This document shows, in pieces, positions 28,087 to 37,417 of a stretch of 64,000 nucleotides of DNA (position 1 is the stretch's first letter; the number at the start of each line of letters is the position of its first letter). The stretch spans positions 1 to 64,000 of the forward strand of contig JAUXVU010000001.1 in NCBI GenBank assembly GCA_030680295.1, read 5' to 3'. The DNA is from Moraxellaceae bacterium. GTDB taxonomy: Bacteria; Pseudomonadota; Gammaproteobacteria; Pseudomonadales; Moraxellaceae. The notes under the pieces were generated by a model, which was given only the letters and a program-made list of their open reading frames with translations, did not search any database and was not told where the DNA came from. Both the position numbers and the translations under genes were made by a program.

Positions 28087-31000
28087 ATGGGTTTTGCGGC
28101 ATTTTCAGTTCGTAACTTTCAATTCACACTAGTCATGTTTTTCATGATGGCTGCCATTGGTTTGCACGCGTTTAAAAATATTCCACGCGGTGAAGACCCT
28201 ACTTTTGCCATTCCCGTTGTCTCCATTGTTACCGTTTTTCCCGGTGCTGATCCATCCGATATGGAGAAGCTAGTCACTGAGCCCATCGAGCAGGCGATTA
28301 ACCGTATCGAAGATGTCAAAAACATCTGGAGCGATAGCGAAGACGGGTTATCCATCGTGCGTGTGGAGTTTGACTGGAGTAAAGACGCCGAGAAAAAGTA
28401 CGACGAAACGTTGCGCGAAATTAATGCCATTCGTAATGAATTACCGGCCGGTGTGCGTTCGCAAGAAATCATCAAAGCCAGCCCCGGCTTAGTCAATATT
28501 ATGCAAATGGCCTTAATTGGCCCCAATGGCTCACCGCGTGAAATGCATGTACTCGCCGAGCGCCTAAAAGACCGCTTAGAGCAAGTGCCGGGCGTACGCG
28601 ACATTGCAGTTTGGGGACTTCCAATTGCAGAGGTGCAAATTGCTTTGGACCTAGCCAAGCTAGCGCAGTACCGAATTCCAGTCACTCGTGTTGCGCAAAT
28701 TCTGCAAAGTGAAAACACCAATATTCCTGGCGGCGCCTTAGTACTGGGGCAGAACCGATTTAACGTACGCACCTCGGGTAGTTTTTCAACGCTCAATGAC
28801 ATTGCCAACGTTGTCATCACCAGTAACGGTCGTGATATTTTACGATTAAAAGACGTGGCTGAAGTAAGTTGGGGCTATGAAGAAGAAAGCCACCGCACAC
28901 GTTTTCAAGGTCGGCAAGCTGTTTTTATTACTGCCAACCAAAAAGACAATCAAAATATCTATGCCGTACGTGACGGACTGCTCAAGGAAGTCGAGCAATA
29001 TCAAAAGCTACTACCCTTAGACTACCGTCTAGAAATTGGCTTTGACCAATCAAAGAATGTCGACAAACGATTAGGCCGACTTGCCACAGACTTCATGATT
29101 GCCGTCGGTTTAGTCATGATTACCCTTTTGCCGTTAGGGCTACGTGCAGCCGGTGTAGTGATGGTGTCTATTCCATTATCGATGGCAATGGGCGTTGCTC
29201 TGCTCTATTTCAGCGGATTCTCACTCAATCAATTGTCTATTGCCGGTTTTGTGCTGGCATTAGGTCTATTAGTTGATGACTCCATTGTTGTCACGGAAAA
29301 TATTTCCCGCTTTTTACGCTTGGGCTATAGCCGCAAAGAGGCCGCTATTAAAGCCACAGGACAAATTTACCTGGCCGTCTTAGGCTGTACCGCCACCTTA
29401 TTATTTGCATTTTTACCCTTATTTTTCTTACCCGAAGGTGCGGGCAAATTTATTCGCTCCTTACCTGCAGCAGTGACTTTCACCGTCATTGCTTCATTAG
29501 TTGTATCACTAACAATCATTCCATTCTTAGCCAGTCGTTGGCTGGCGAAAGAAGAGGCCCCAGAAGGCAATAAAGTACTGCAGCTAGTGATGCGTGGCAT
29601 TCATACCGTTTACCGCCCATTGTTGGCTTGGGCATTAAATCACCCACGCAAAACCATTAGTTTTGCCGCCTTAGCCTTTGTCGCCACCCTTGGGCTTGTG
29701 CCACTCATGGGCATGAGTCTGTTTCCTAACGCTGACACGCCACAACTTCGAATTACAGTAGAAACACCTACCGGTAGCTCATTGGAAGAAACTGATCGTG
29801 CAGTACGATTTGTTGAGCAGATTTTGCTGAGCTCACCTGAGGTGAAATCGGTTTTTGCCAATGCCGGTCGCGGTAACCCACGAATTTTTTACAATGTATT
29901 CCCCACGGAAACACGCAGTAATGTCGGTGATTTATTCATTGAGCTGCACGAGTATCACAATAAACGTACGCCAGCTTTTCACGAACAACTTCGGCAAGCC
30001 TTTAGTGACTATCCTGGTGCACGCATCATCATCAAACCCTTTGTTAACGGCCCTCCCATTGATGCACCGATTGCTATTCGGGTCATCGGCCCAGAAATTG
30101 ATGAGCTACGAAAGCTGGCACTCACGATTGAGCAAATCATTCACAATACGCCAGGTGCGCGCGATGTTGGCAATCCGGCCAGACTACTTCGTACCGACTT
30201 GGACTTAAACATTGATCGCGAAAAAGCTGCTCAACTCGGCATTCCTCTGATTGATATTGACCGCACAACTCGCTTAGCTATTGCCGGCGAAAGCATTGGT
30301 CAGTTCCGTGAAGCCAATGGTGACGAATACGACATCAATCTTCGTCTGCCACCACAAGATGGCCATTCACGTTTAGCCAGCTTAGAACAAATCTATTTGA
30401 CGTCCGTTACAGGCGATGCGGTACCGCTAAGCCAATTAACCAATCCTGGATTTGTCGCTGCGCCCAGCAAAATCCCTAGATTCCAACGCCAACGTGCCAT
30501 TACCCTCACAGCCTATTCAAGCGATGGTTTTAATACAGAAAAAGTCACCGAGGCGGTGGTCGAGAAACTAGATGCGATGGAATGGCCTGATGGCTATCGT
30601 TATAAAGTTGCCGGCCAAGTAGAGGCCAGAGCAAATAGCTTTGGTGGCATTGAAACTGCGGCAATGGTTGCCATATTTGGCATCTTGGCGGTATTAGTCC
30701 TAGAGTTTGGCAGCTTTAAAAGCACCGCGATTGTCGCAGGCGTTATTCCACTAGGCATCATGGGCGGTTTAATTGCCTTATTCTTATCTGGCAACTCCAT
30801 TTCCTTTACCGCCACCATCGGCTTTATTGCCTTAATTGGCATCGAGATTAAAAACTCGATTTTGTTGGTCGACTTTACCAACCAACTGCGGCAACAAGGG
30901 CGTAGTCTGATGGAGGCCATTCAAGAGGCTGGCGAAATTCGTTTCTTACCTATTTTGCTGACCTCACTCACCGCCATTGGTGGCCTTACCCCGTTAGTGA

Positions 31001-31164
31001 TTCAAGGCTCGCCACTTTATGCGCCATTGGCGTGGGTCATTATTGGCGGCTTGATTTCATCGACATTCCTCGCTCGCCTAGTCACGCCCGTCATGTACTT
31101 TTTAATGGCACCGGCTGTACCCATGATAAAAAGCGACGTCAGCGAACCTGCGCGCCAGCTATAA
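28087..31164 (+). CDS. RND efflux transporter permease
   Basis: A 1025-residue inner-membrane pump of the AcrB/HAE1-type superfamily, with 12 predicted transmembrane helices and two large periplasmic loops. The proton-relay aspartate pair is present in G-L-L-V-D-D-S-I-V-V-T-E-N. The N-terminus, with the I-P-R-G-E-D-P segment, is more like the TriC/VexF subgroup than AcrB. GAGGAG precedes the ATG. It is co-transcribed with the adaptor. Substrates are unknown; drugs, biocides or lipids are typical. Confidence 0.92.
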   Translation: MGFAAFSVRNFQFTLVMFFMMAAIGLHAFKNIPRGEDPTFAIPVVSIVTVFPGADPSDMEKLVTEPIEQAINRIEDVKNIWSDSEDGLSIVRVEFDWSKDAEKKYDETLREINAIRNELPAGVRSQEIIKASPGLVNIMQMALIGPNGSPREMHVLAERLKDRLEQVPGVRDIAVWGLPIAEVQIALDLAKLAQYRIPVTRVAQILQSENTNIPGGALVLGQNRFNVRTSGSFSTLNDIANVVITSNGRDILRLKDVAEVSWGYEEESHRTRFQGRQAVFITANQKDNQNIYAVRDGLLKEVEQYQKLLPLDYRLEIGFDQSKNVDKRLGRLATDFMIAVGLVMITLLPLGLRAAGVVMVSIPLSMAMGVALLYFSGFSLNQLSIAGFVLALGLLVDDSIVVTENISRFLRLGYSRKEAAIKATGQIYLAVLGCTATLLFAFLPLFFLPEGAGKFIRSLPAAVTFTVIASLVVSLTIIPFLASRWLAKEEAPEGNKVLQLVMRGIHTVYRPLLAWALNHPRKTISFAALAFVATLGLVPLMGMSLFPNADTPQLRITVETPTGSSLEETDRAVRFVEQILLSSPEVKSVFANAGRGNPRIFYNVFPTETRSNVGDLFIELHEYHNKRTPAFHEQLRQAFSDYPGARIIIKPFVNGPPIDAPIAIRVIGPEIDELRKLALTIEQIIHNTPGARDVGNPARLLRTDLDLNIDREKAAQLGIPLIDIDRTTRLAIAGESIGQFREANGDEYDINLRLPPQDGHSRLASLEQIYLTSVTGDAVPLSQLTNPGFVAAPSKIPRFQRQRAITLTAYSSDGFNTEKVTEAVVEKLDAMEWPDGYRYKVAGQVEARANSFGGIETAAMVAIFGILAVLVLEFGSFKSTAIVAGVIPLGIMGGLIALFLSGNSISFTATIGFIALIGIEIKNSILLVDFTNQLRQQGRSLMEAIQEAGEIRFLPILLTSLTAIGGLTPLVIQGSPLYAPLAWVIIGGLISSTFLARLVTPVMYFLMAPAVPMIKSDVSEPARQL

Positions 31165-31171
31165 TGGCGCC

Positions 31172-31951
31172 ATGAATAATGCACTGAATATCGAAGACGA
31201 TGACTACACCCGCCGCTTTGCGGGTGTAGCACGTGTTTATGGTGATGCCGCTCTGCAACGCTTTGAACGCTCTCACGCCGTTATTGTCGGCTTGGGCGGG
31301 GTTGGTTCATGGGTGGTTGAAGCCTTAGCGCGAAATGGCATAGGCCGTTTTACTCTGGTTGATATGGATGTAGTGGTTGCCTCCAACGTTAATCGTCAAC
31401 TGGTGGCCTTGACAGCAGATTTTGGCCGCAGTAAAGCCGACGTATTAGCAGACCGTATTCGTGGCATTAATCCACGCGCACAAATTCGTGTGGTGGATGA
31501 CTTCTTAACCCGCGAAAACGCCTTGGATATTTTGACACCGCAACCCGACTTGATCATGGACTGCTGTGATGATGCCAAGGCCAAACTAAGCCTAGTTTTG
31601 CATGCTCGGCGTCACCGTAACGTGCTGATCGTCTGTGGTGCAGCCGGCGGCAAAACCAACCCCAGCCGTTTGCATATTGAAGACCTTGCTCGCTGTGAAC
31701 AGGACCCCTTGTTAGCCCGTCTACGCAAACGTTTACGCAAACACCACGGCTATCCGCAAGAGCCGGGCAAACCCTTTGGCATTCACTGCATCTACTCTGA
31801 CGAGCCTATGCATACGCCAGCCGATGTCTGCGACAGCGCAGGGCTTAACTGCAGCGGTTATGGCTCAGCCATGACGGTTACCGCCAGCATGGGCCTGCTT
31901 GCGGTTAGCCAAGCGCTAGCCCTGTTGCAGCGACGCAGCATACGGACATAA
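31172..31951 (+). CDS. tcdA: tRNA threonylcarbamoyladenosine dehydratase
   Basis: A 259-residue E1-like ThiF-fold enzyme that cyclises t6A37 in tRNA to ct6A using ATP. The nucleotide-binding G-L-G-G-V-G-S-W, the D-M-D-x-V strand end, N-x-N-R-Q and the C-C-D-D segment are visible, followed by the family's G-A-A-G-G-K-T-N-P loop and I-Y-S-D-E. It lies 7 bp after the RND gene and ends at a bidirectional terminator. Confidence 0.9.
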   Translation: MNNALNIEDDDYTRRFAGVARVYGDAALQRFERSHAVIVGLGGVGSWVVEALARNGIGRFTLVDMDVVVASNVNRQLVALTADFGRSKADVLADRIRGINPRAQIRVVDDFLTRENALDILTPQPDLIMDCCDDAKAKLSLVLHARRHRNVLIVCGAAGGKTNPSRLHIEDLARCEQDPLLARLRKRLRKHHGYPQEPGKPFGIHCIYSDEPMHTPADVCDSAGLNCSGYGSAMTVTASMGLLAVSQALALLQRRSIRT

Positions 31952-31980
31952 AAAAACCGCCGGTTTAAGGGCGGTTTTTT
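31951..31980. terminator. Bidirectional terminator between tcdA and pntB
   Basis: An 11-bp stem (AAAAAACCGCC with GGCGGTTTTTT) with an 8-nt loop has A and T tracts on the two sides, so it can end both convergent transcripts. A second hairpin (ACCTGCTC with GAGCAGGT) follows at 31988-32008. Confidence 0.85.
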
Positions 31981-32020
31981 ATGTGTGACCTGCTCATAAT
32001 GAGCAGGTTGATGGCGTCAA

Positions 32021-33412
32021 TTAATGACCACCACCTGTTACACCTTTCACCATTTCTTCCAGTACTTTCTTGGCATCGCCGAAGATCATCATGGTTTTAT
32101 CCATGTAGAACAGGTCGTTGTCCAAGCCAGCATAACCAGGAGACATCGAACGCTTGATCACCATGATGGTGCGCGCACGGTTGGCTTCCAGAATTGGCAT
32201 ACCGTAAATTGGTGACGTTGGGTCGTCTTTAGCGGCAGGGTTAACCACGTCGTTTGCACCAATCACCAACACTACGTCAGTTGATGCAAAGTCAGAGTTA
32301 ATCTCTTCCATTTCACATACGTCTTCATATGGCACGTCAGCTTCAGCCAGCAACACGTTCATGTGACCTGGCATACGACCAGCAACAGGGTGAATCGCAT
32401 AACGCACGGTTACGCCCTGCTCTTTCAATACAGTCGCCAGCTCTTTAACCGCGTTTTGCGCACGTGCTTGAGCCAAACCATAACCAGGAACAATCACCAC
32501 GGAGTCGGCATTAGCCATCATGAAAGCAGCGTCTTCAGCAGAACCAGACTTGTAGTTCTTCTCAACACCGTCACCTTCAGCACCAGCGGCAGCAGCGCTT
32601 GCACCAAAACCACCAAACAACACGTTCAATAATGAACGGTTCATGGCTTTACACATGATGTAAGACAGAATGGCGCCTGAGGAACCTACCAGCGAACCGG
32701 CAATGATCAACATCGAGTTGCTTAGCGTGAAACCAATACCGGCAGCCGCCCAACCTGACAATGAGTTCAGCAAGGACACCACAACTGGCATGTCGCCACC
32801 ACCAATTGGTGCAATCCAGAAATAACCAAACACCAGCGCAATCGCGGTCATGATTAAGAAAGATTGCAGCGAGTCAGCCATGAAGTAATGTGCACCGAAG
32901 CCCAGCATTGCCAAGAACAAAATGGCTTGAGTTGGTTTAACCCAAAAACCTTTCAGTGGTTTGGCAGCCAACTTAGCGGACAACTTGCCCCAAGCAATAA
33001 CTGATGCAGTGAAGGTAATAGCACCAACAAAGCAACCAATGAACAGCTCAAAGCGGAACACGGTGCTGAAGTTAGTATCTGGGTTAAGCACTGCAGCAAC
33101 TGCGATCAGAACAGCCGACATACCCACAAGAGAGTGCATCATGGCCACAGTTTCTGGCATTTGTGTCATTGGCACGGTACGCGCACGGTACAAACCAATT
33201 ACCGCACCCAGCACCATGGCACCAATGATCAGCAACATGGCAGGGTTTGGTGCAACAAAGAATGTTGCGGCAACAGCCAAGGCCATACCGATCATGCCGT
33301 AACGGTTACCAGCTACCGCTGTAGTTGGTGATGACAAACCACGCAGGGTCAAAATGAACAGAATGGCACCAATCAAGTAGGCCCAATCAGCGTATTGTGC
33401 AAAGTTTTGCAT
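32021..33412 (-). CDS. pntB: NAD(P) transhydrogenase subunit beta
   Basis: A 463-residue inner-membrane subunit of the proton-translocating transhydrogenase. The first ~280 residues are hydrophobic helices; the C-terminal domain III binds NADP(H), with G-Y-G-L-A-Q-A-R-A-Q and R-M-P-G-H-M-N-V-L-L-A-E-A-D-V-P-Y. The complex uses the proton gradient to make NADPH. It is the last gene of pntAA-pntAB-pntB, 12 bp after pntAB. Confidence 0.96.
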   Translation of the reverse strand: MQNFAQYADWAYLIGAILFILTLRGLSSPTTAVAGNRYGMIGMALAVAATFFVAPNPAMLLIIGAMVLGAVIGLYRARTVPMTQMPETVAMMHSLVGMSAVLIAVAAVLNPDTNFSTVFRFELFIGCFVGAITFTASVIAWGKLSAKLAAKPLKGFWVKPTQAILFLAMLGFGAHYFMADSLQSFLIMTAIALVFGYFWIAPIGGGDMPVVVSLLNSLSGWAAAGIGFTLSNSMLIIAGSLVGSSGAILSYIMCKAMNRSLLNVLFGGFGASAAAAGAEGDGVEKNYKSGSAEDAAFMMANADSVVIVPGYGLAQARAQNAVKELATVLKEQGVTVRYAIHPVAGRMPGHMNVLLAEADVPYEDVCEMEEINSDFASTDVVLVIGANDVVNPAAKDDPTSPIYGMPILEANRARTIMVIKRSMSPGYAGLDNDLFYMDKTMMIFGDAKKVLEEMVKGVTGGGH

Positions 33413-33424
33413 TGATATGGCTCC

Positions 33425-33763
33425 TTACTTCTTTTTCTTGAACATGTCCAACATACGATCGGTAACCGCAAAGCCACCGAAGATGTTGATACTTGCCAAG
33501 AACACGGCGACAGCGCCAAGAATCGTGGTCAGCGTAATTTCGCCGTTAAAGGTAATGGTTTGCAGCATCGCACCCACTACAATAATTGAGGACACCGCAT
33601 TGGTTACTGCCATCAATGGCGTATGCAGTGCTGGCGTAACGCTCCAAACCACGTAGTAGCCAACATAAATAGCCAGCACAAAAATCGTGAACACAGCAAC
33701 GAAGGGGACACCCACGGCCTGCTCAACGCTTTGAGTTAATTCGTTCATTCGCACACTCTCCAT
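33425..33763 (-). CDS. pntAB: NAD(P) transhydrogenase subunit alpha part 2
   Basis: A 112-residue (or 107-residue) membrane protein with three hydrophobic helices, corresponding to the transmembrane part of PntA in species where the alpha subunit is split. ATG at 33763 overlaps the pntAA stop by 1 bp, while ATG at 33748 (M-N-E-L-T-Q-S) has GGAG 8 bp upstream and may be the true start. It ends M-F-K-K-K-K. Confidence 0.92.
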   Translation of the reverse strand: MESVRMNELTQSVEQAVGVPFVAVFTIFVLAIYVGYYVVWSVTPALHTPLMAVTNAVSSIIVVGAMLQTITFNGEITLTTILGAVAVFLASINIFGGFAVTDRMLDMFKKKK

Positions 33764-34893
33764 CAGGCCTTTTTGTAAAGCACTTGGCCGTTATCCACGA
33801 TTAATGTGGGCTTGACCATGTCGTCTTCGCGATTTAGCACAATGCTGCCAGCCTCTTTGTCAGCCATTGGCGACAAGAAGTTGAGCATATTGCGGGAATA
33901 TAGTGCAGAAGCTTCAGTGGCAACCAATGCCGGAATATTGCCGATACCAACAATACGCACGCCATTTTCAGTCACAACGGTTTCATCTAACTTAGAACCT
34001 TCGACGTTACCGCCGGTGCTCACTGCCATATCAATGATGATTGAACCAGGCTTCATCTTGGCCACGGTTTCGGCTTTCACCAGCACAGGAGCCTTACGAC
34101 CAGGAATTTGCGCTGTGGTAATAACGATATTGGCGTTAGACACTGCTTTGTCCACCACAATTGCCTGATCACGAATGTACTCAGGTGATGGCTGCCAAGC
34201 ATAACCACCAGTGCCCAATGCTTTCGCTTTTTCTTCGTCAGACATTGGCACATCTAACCAACGACCACCCAGCGACTCAACCTGTTCTTTTGCGGCAGGA
34301 CGTAAATCAGAGGCTTCAACCACTGAACCTAAGCGCTTAGCGGTTGCAATCGCTTGCAAGCCAGCAACACCCACACCTAACACCACGGTGCGTGCGGGCT
34401 TAATGGTGCCAGCAGCTGTCATCATCATCGGGAACAAGCCGGCATATTCATTAGCCGCTAACAAAACAGCTTTGTAACCAGCCAAGTTAGCTTGTGATGA
34501 CAAAATGTCGGAGCTTTGAGCACGGGTAATCCGTGGAATCAATTCCATGGACACACAAGTCAGGCCTTTAGCCGCATAGGCGTCTAAAAACTCATTTTGA
34601 TGTGGAGCAAAAGCAGCCAGTACGGTTGCGCCCTGCTTAATCAACGCAACTTCATCTGCCGTAGGGGCAACTACTTTTAGCACGATGTCAGCATCGGCCA
34701 AAGTCGCTGCAGCATCAGCCGCAATTTTCGCGCCCGCTGCTTCATAAGCTGCATCCGTCGCGCTTGACGCAAGGCCTGCACCCGACTGAACCACAATGTT
34801 AAGCCCAAGGGCTGCAAATTTTTTGACAGTTTCTGGCGTTGCTGCGACACGTGTTTCGCCGGCAACAGTCTCTTTTGGAATGCCAATAAGCAT
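33763..34893 (-). CDS. pntAA: NAD(P) transhydrogenase subunit alpha part 1
   Basis: A 376-residue soluble domain I that binds NAD(H). It begins M-L-I-G-I-P-K-E, typical of the alanine dehydrogenase/PntA family, and has the Rossmann motif [11 protein letters not shown] and D-L-R-P-A. The gene is separate from the membrane part, as in many Proteobacteria. It is the first gene of the pnt operon, divergent from the OmpA-family gene. Confidence 0.95.
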   Translation of the reverse strand: MLIGIPKETVAGETRVAATPETVKKFAALGLNIVVQSGAGLASSATDAAYEAAGAKIAADAAATLADADIVLKVVAPTADEVALIKQGATVLAAFAPHQNEFLDAYAAKGLTCVSMELIPRITRAQSSDILSSQANLAGYKAVLLAANEYAGLFPMMMTAAGTIKPARTVVLGVGVAGLQAIATAKRLGSVVEASDLRPAAKEQVESLGGRWLDVPMSDEEKAKALGTGGYAWQPSPEYIRDQAIVVDKAVSNANIVITTAQIPGRKAPVLVKAETVAKMKPGSIIIDMAVSTGGNVEGSKLDETVVTENGVRIVGIGNIPALVATEASALYSRNMLNFLSPMADKEAGSIVLNREDDMVKPTLIVDNGQVLYKKA

Positions 34894-35067
34894 GGTTTGT
34901 CCTCTTCCTTACTGCCTGCACCAAGTTGTATCAGGCAAATGGCATTGACACAGTGTGACTTCAGCGTCACACCTCTCACAAACCGCCGGATTGTACGGCA
35001 TTCGTTAAGACTTTTGTCGAGGTTGCGTTGAAAAAAATCATATTGGCATTGTTGCCGCGTTTAACGG

Positions 35068-35098
35068 TTGACGTTACTTTGTATTAATTTTGTATAAA
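35068..35098 (+). promoter_or_regulatory. Candidate sigma-70 promoter of the OmpA-family gene
   Basis: TTGACG (35068-35073) and TATAAA (35093-35098), 19 bp apart, in an AT-rich stretch about 80 bp before the start codon. The spacing is longer than optimal; GTATAA one base earlier gives 18 bp. Confidence 0.4.
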
Positions 35099-35176
35099 GT
35101 CATAAAGATGTAGGTAAGTTTACGAAAAGCTTGGTAAATTACCTTTGTCGGAATTTACAACTAAAAAGGCATACAC

Positions 35177-36451
35177 ATGAACAAACTACTTTCGCCTTTA
35201 GCTGCAGCTGTGGTCCTTGCGTCCAGCACTGTTGCTTCAGCTAATGAAGGAGACACTCTACCTAATGTTGGTCAGAAGAGTCTTTACCATGTATACATCG
35301 GTGCCATGTATAACCAACCTGATCGTGACCGCCAATTAACAGATTATGGTTATGGCTTCACTGGTGCAGTTGGCATTCCACTGAACAGCATTTCTAACCG
35401 TCTATTTTTAGAACTTGGCGGTTCACAAACTACTTATCGAACTGGCCGTGCCACTAACTCTCAAGGCGCAAGTCAGCAAGTTCCTGTCGACTTCTACCGT
35501 CGCGATCTAACAGGCAACTTACAATATGCCTTTGGCAATCGTGATGAGTTAACACCATTCTTATTAGCAGGTGTTGGCGTAGCCCGAACAGACGTAGCAC
35601 TAGGCGAAAACGACCGTACTCATTTCACTGCTAGCGTAGGTGCCGGATTAACAAGCTTAATGTTTAGCGATGTCGTTCGTGGCCGCGTTGATGTGCGCGG
35701 CGTATATGATGACTACTCCAATAATCTGTTTGATGCCGTGTTAACTGCAGGTATCGAAGTAGCACTGGGTCGTAGCCGCGGTGAAACGATTATTAAAACA
35801 GTCGACCGCATTGTAGAAAAAGAAGTCCCCGTTGAAGTTGCTACAATTAAAGAAGTTGTCAAAGAAGTAGAGCCTCTAGACACTGACGGCGATGGTATTC
35901 CTGATTATCGTGATGACTGTCCTGACACGCTTAAAGGTGCTCGCACAGATAACCGTGGTTGTGCTTTAGGTCAAACACTCACCATTGAAAATGTTGAGTT
36001 TGAATTTAATAAAGCGACACTAACGCAAGCATCAATGCCTATTCTTGATGCTGCAGCCAAGTTCTTGAATAGCCAAGACAATTTAAATGTTGTTGTGGCT
36101 GGTCATACCGATGACATTGGCAGCGATCAATATAATCAGAAGCTCTCTGAATCACGCGCCAACACAGTGGTCAAAGCTTTACTCGATCGCAACGTTCGCG
36201 CCAATCGCTTAAAAGCACTTGGACTTGGTGAAAGCTTCCCACGCGTTCCAAACGACTCACAGGAAAATCGTGACCGTAACCGTCGTGTTGAATTCTTGCT
36301 CTCGGCAGCTGATCGTCCTGACAAAGTCATCAATCAACAAGTGCCAGATGCAACTACAGAGCCAACATCTGATGCACAAACAAACACTGAAACACCAGCT
36401 GAGTTGCCATCCCCAATTCTTGCTGCAGAACCTGCTGCTGAAACCAATTAA
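35177..36451 (+). CDS. OmpA/OprF-family outer-membrane protein
   Basis: A 424-residue protein with a signal peptide (residues 1-22, ending T-V-A-S-A), an N-terminal eight-stranded beta-barrel (about 35-215), a linker with valine- and glutamate-rich repeats (V-E-K-E-V-P-V-E-V), a thrombospondin type-3-like calcium motif (D-T-D-G-D-G-I-P-D) followed by C-P-D-T-L-K-G and a cysteine, and a C-terminal peptidoglycan-binding OmpA domain (G-H-T-D-D-I-G-S, S-x-x-R-A-N-T-V, N-R-R-V-E-F). A ~50-residue Thr/Pro/Glu-rich tail follows. It probably anchors the outer membrane to peptidoglycan. It is followed 19 bp later by a lipoprotein gene, probably in the same operon. Confidence 0.9.
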   Translation: MNKLLSPLAAAVVLASSTVASANEGDTLPNVGQKSLYHVYIGAMYNQPDRDRQLTDYGYGFTGAVGIPLNSISNRLFLELGGSQTTYRTGRATNSQGASQQVPVDFYRRDLTGNLQYAFGNRDELTPFLLAGVGVARTDVALGENDRTHFTASVGAGLTSLMFSDVVRGRVDVRGVYDDYSNNLFDAVLTAGIEVALGRSRGETIIKTVDRIVEKEVPVEVATIKEVVKEVEPLDTDGDGIPDYRDDCPDTLKGARTDNRGCALGQTLTIENVEFEFNKATLTQASMPILDAAAKFLNSQDNLNVVVAGHTDDIGSDQYNQKLSESRANTVVKALLDRNVRANRLKALGLGESFPRVPNDSQENRDRNRRVEFLLSAADRPDKVINQQVPDATTEPTSDAQTNTETPAELPSPILAAEPAAETN

Positions 36452-36470
36452 TTAAGCTGTGAGACTGACT

Positions 36471-37355
36471 ATGAACATTAAATCAATATTACTAACCACC
36501 GTGTTGGCGTTTGCAACACTCGGCATGACAGCCTGTGATGAGTCACGTGGCAATGACTTCCAAGGTGCTGCAGGTCAAGACGGCCAAGATGGTCAAGATG
36601 GTCAAGACGGAGAAGATGGCGATGACTTTGATCGCGATGTATTCTGCGCAGCAAACCCTGACAACATCATTTGTACTGACGACATTGATGAGTTCTGTGC
36701 CATCGATGCAAATAAAGACAAGTTTGTTTGTGATGATGACATACAAGAGTTTTGTGGCCGCGAAGAAAATGCTGAGAGACCAATTTGTGTTGGGATCCCA
36801 GGAGAGGACGGTGCTGACTTTGATATCGTGAAGTTCTGTGCAGATAATCCCGCAAATCCGATTTGCGATGACCGTGATGCGTTCTGTGCAGAGAACCCTA
36901 ACAACGTAATCTGTCAAGAAGTTGAAGAGCCAGAAACAGGTGGCTTGATCTTCAACGTACAAGAAACAACAGCAGGCCTGCTAAATGGAACGCCACTCGA
37001 AGTACTGAATGACGGCCTAAATACTTTAGTAGACCCACAAGATGGCGTTTTATCTCCTTTAACTGGCGCACTCGAGTCAGCTAGTGATGATGGCGGCCCA
37101 CTTGCTCCAGTAAGAGATGGTGTTAATACATTACTTGTACAGCCGGACTCATTACGTGTTGTGATCGATGCTTTGAATCAAATATTAAAAGTGTTGGATC
37201 CATCAGCCTTAGGTGGTGGTGTACCTGGATTACCTGATGCAGGTGGTGGTGCGCCCGCACTTCCTGGCCTAGATGCTCTACCAATTGATCAGGCATGTGC
37301 GATTCCTTTTCTTGGCCCACTGCTAGTTCAAGGAGCAGGCGGTAGCTGCGAATAA
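36471..37355 (+). CDS. Collagen-like, cysteine-repeat lipoprotein (novel)
   Basis: About 294 residues. From ATG 36471 it has a lipoprotein signal ending L-G-M-T-A-C. Then comes a short collagen-like tract (G-Q-D-G-Q-D-G-Q-D-G-E-D-G), then five repeats of the pattern acidic-x-F-C-x(7-10)-C with N-P-x-N between the cysteines in three of them, broken by a second short G-E-D-G-A-D stretch. The second half has no cysteines until the end: a helical region, a Gly/Pro/Leu-rich tract (G-G-G-V-P-G-L-P) and a final C-A-I-P to G-S-C-E pair. It is very acidic. I know no family with this layout. It follows the OmpA-family gene and ends at a strong terminator. A surface or periplasmic role with disulfides or metal binding is inference. 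Confidence 0.75.
   Translation: MNIKSILLTTVLAFATLGMTACDESRGNDFQGAAGQDGQDGQDGQDGEDGDDFDRDVFCAANPDNIICTDDIDEFCAIDANKDKFVCDDDIQEFCGREENAERPICVGIPGEDGADFDIVKFCADNPANPICDDRDAFCAENPNNVICQEVEEPETGGLIFNVQETTAGLLNGTPLEVLNDGLNTLVDPQDGVLSPLTGALESASDDGGPLAPVRDGVNTLLVQPDSLRVVIDALNQILKVLDPSALGGGVPGLPDAGGGAPALPGLDALPIDQACAIPFLGPLLVQGAGGSCE
36573..36617 (+). repeat. Five 9-bp tandem repeats coding for G-Q-D units
   Basis: Units of GGTCAAGAC/T with small variations encode the Gly-Gln-Asp collagen-like tract of the lipoprotein. Such an array can change length by slippage without breaking the frame. Confidence 0.75.
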
Positions 37356-37373
37356 TTGAGCCTGACTCGATGC

Positions 37374-37403
37374 AAAAAAAAACCGGCGAAAGCCGGTTTT
37401 TTT
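37374..37403. terminator. Bidirectional terminator between the lipoprotein gene and lysS
   Basis: A stem CCGGC-GAAA-GCCGG flanked by an A tract on the left and seven Ts on the right. It serves both convergent transcripts. Confidence 0.88.
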
Positions 37404-37417
37404 ATCAAAAATACAAT

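Noticed and set aside
36573-36617. Possible CRISPR-like array
   Set aside because: The units are 9 bp with no spacers and are in frame with the G-Q-D tract, so it is a coding microsatellite.
36543-36962. Open frames antisense to the collagen-like lipoprotein
   Set aside because: They arise from the low-complexity repeat sequence and have no start signal or domain; the + strand gene has a signal peptide and a terminator.
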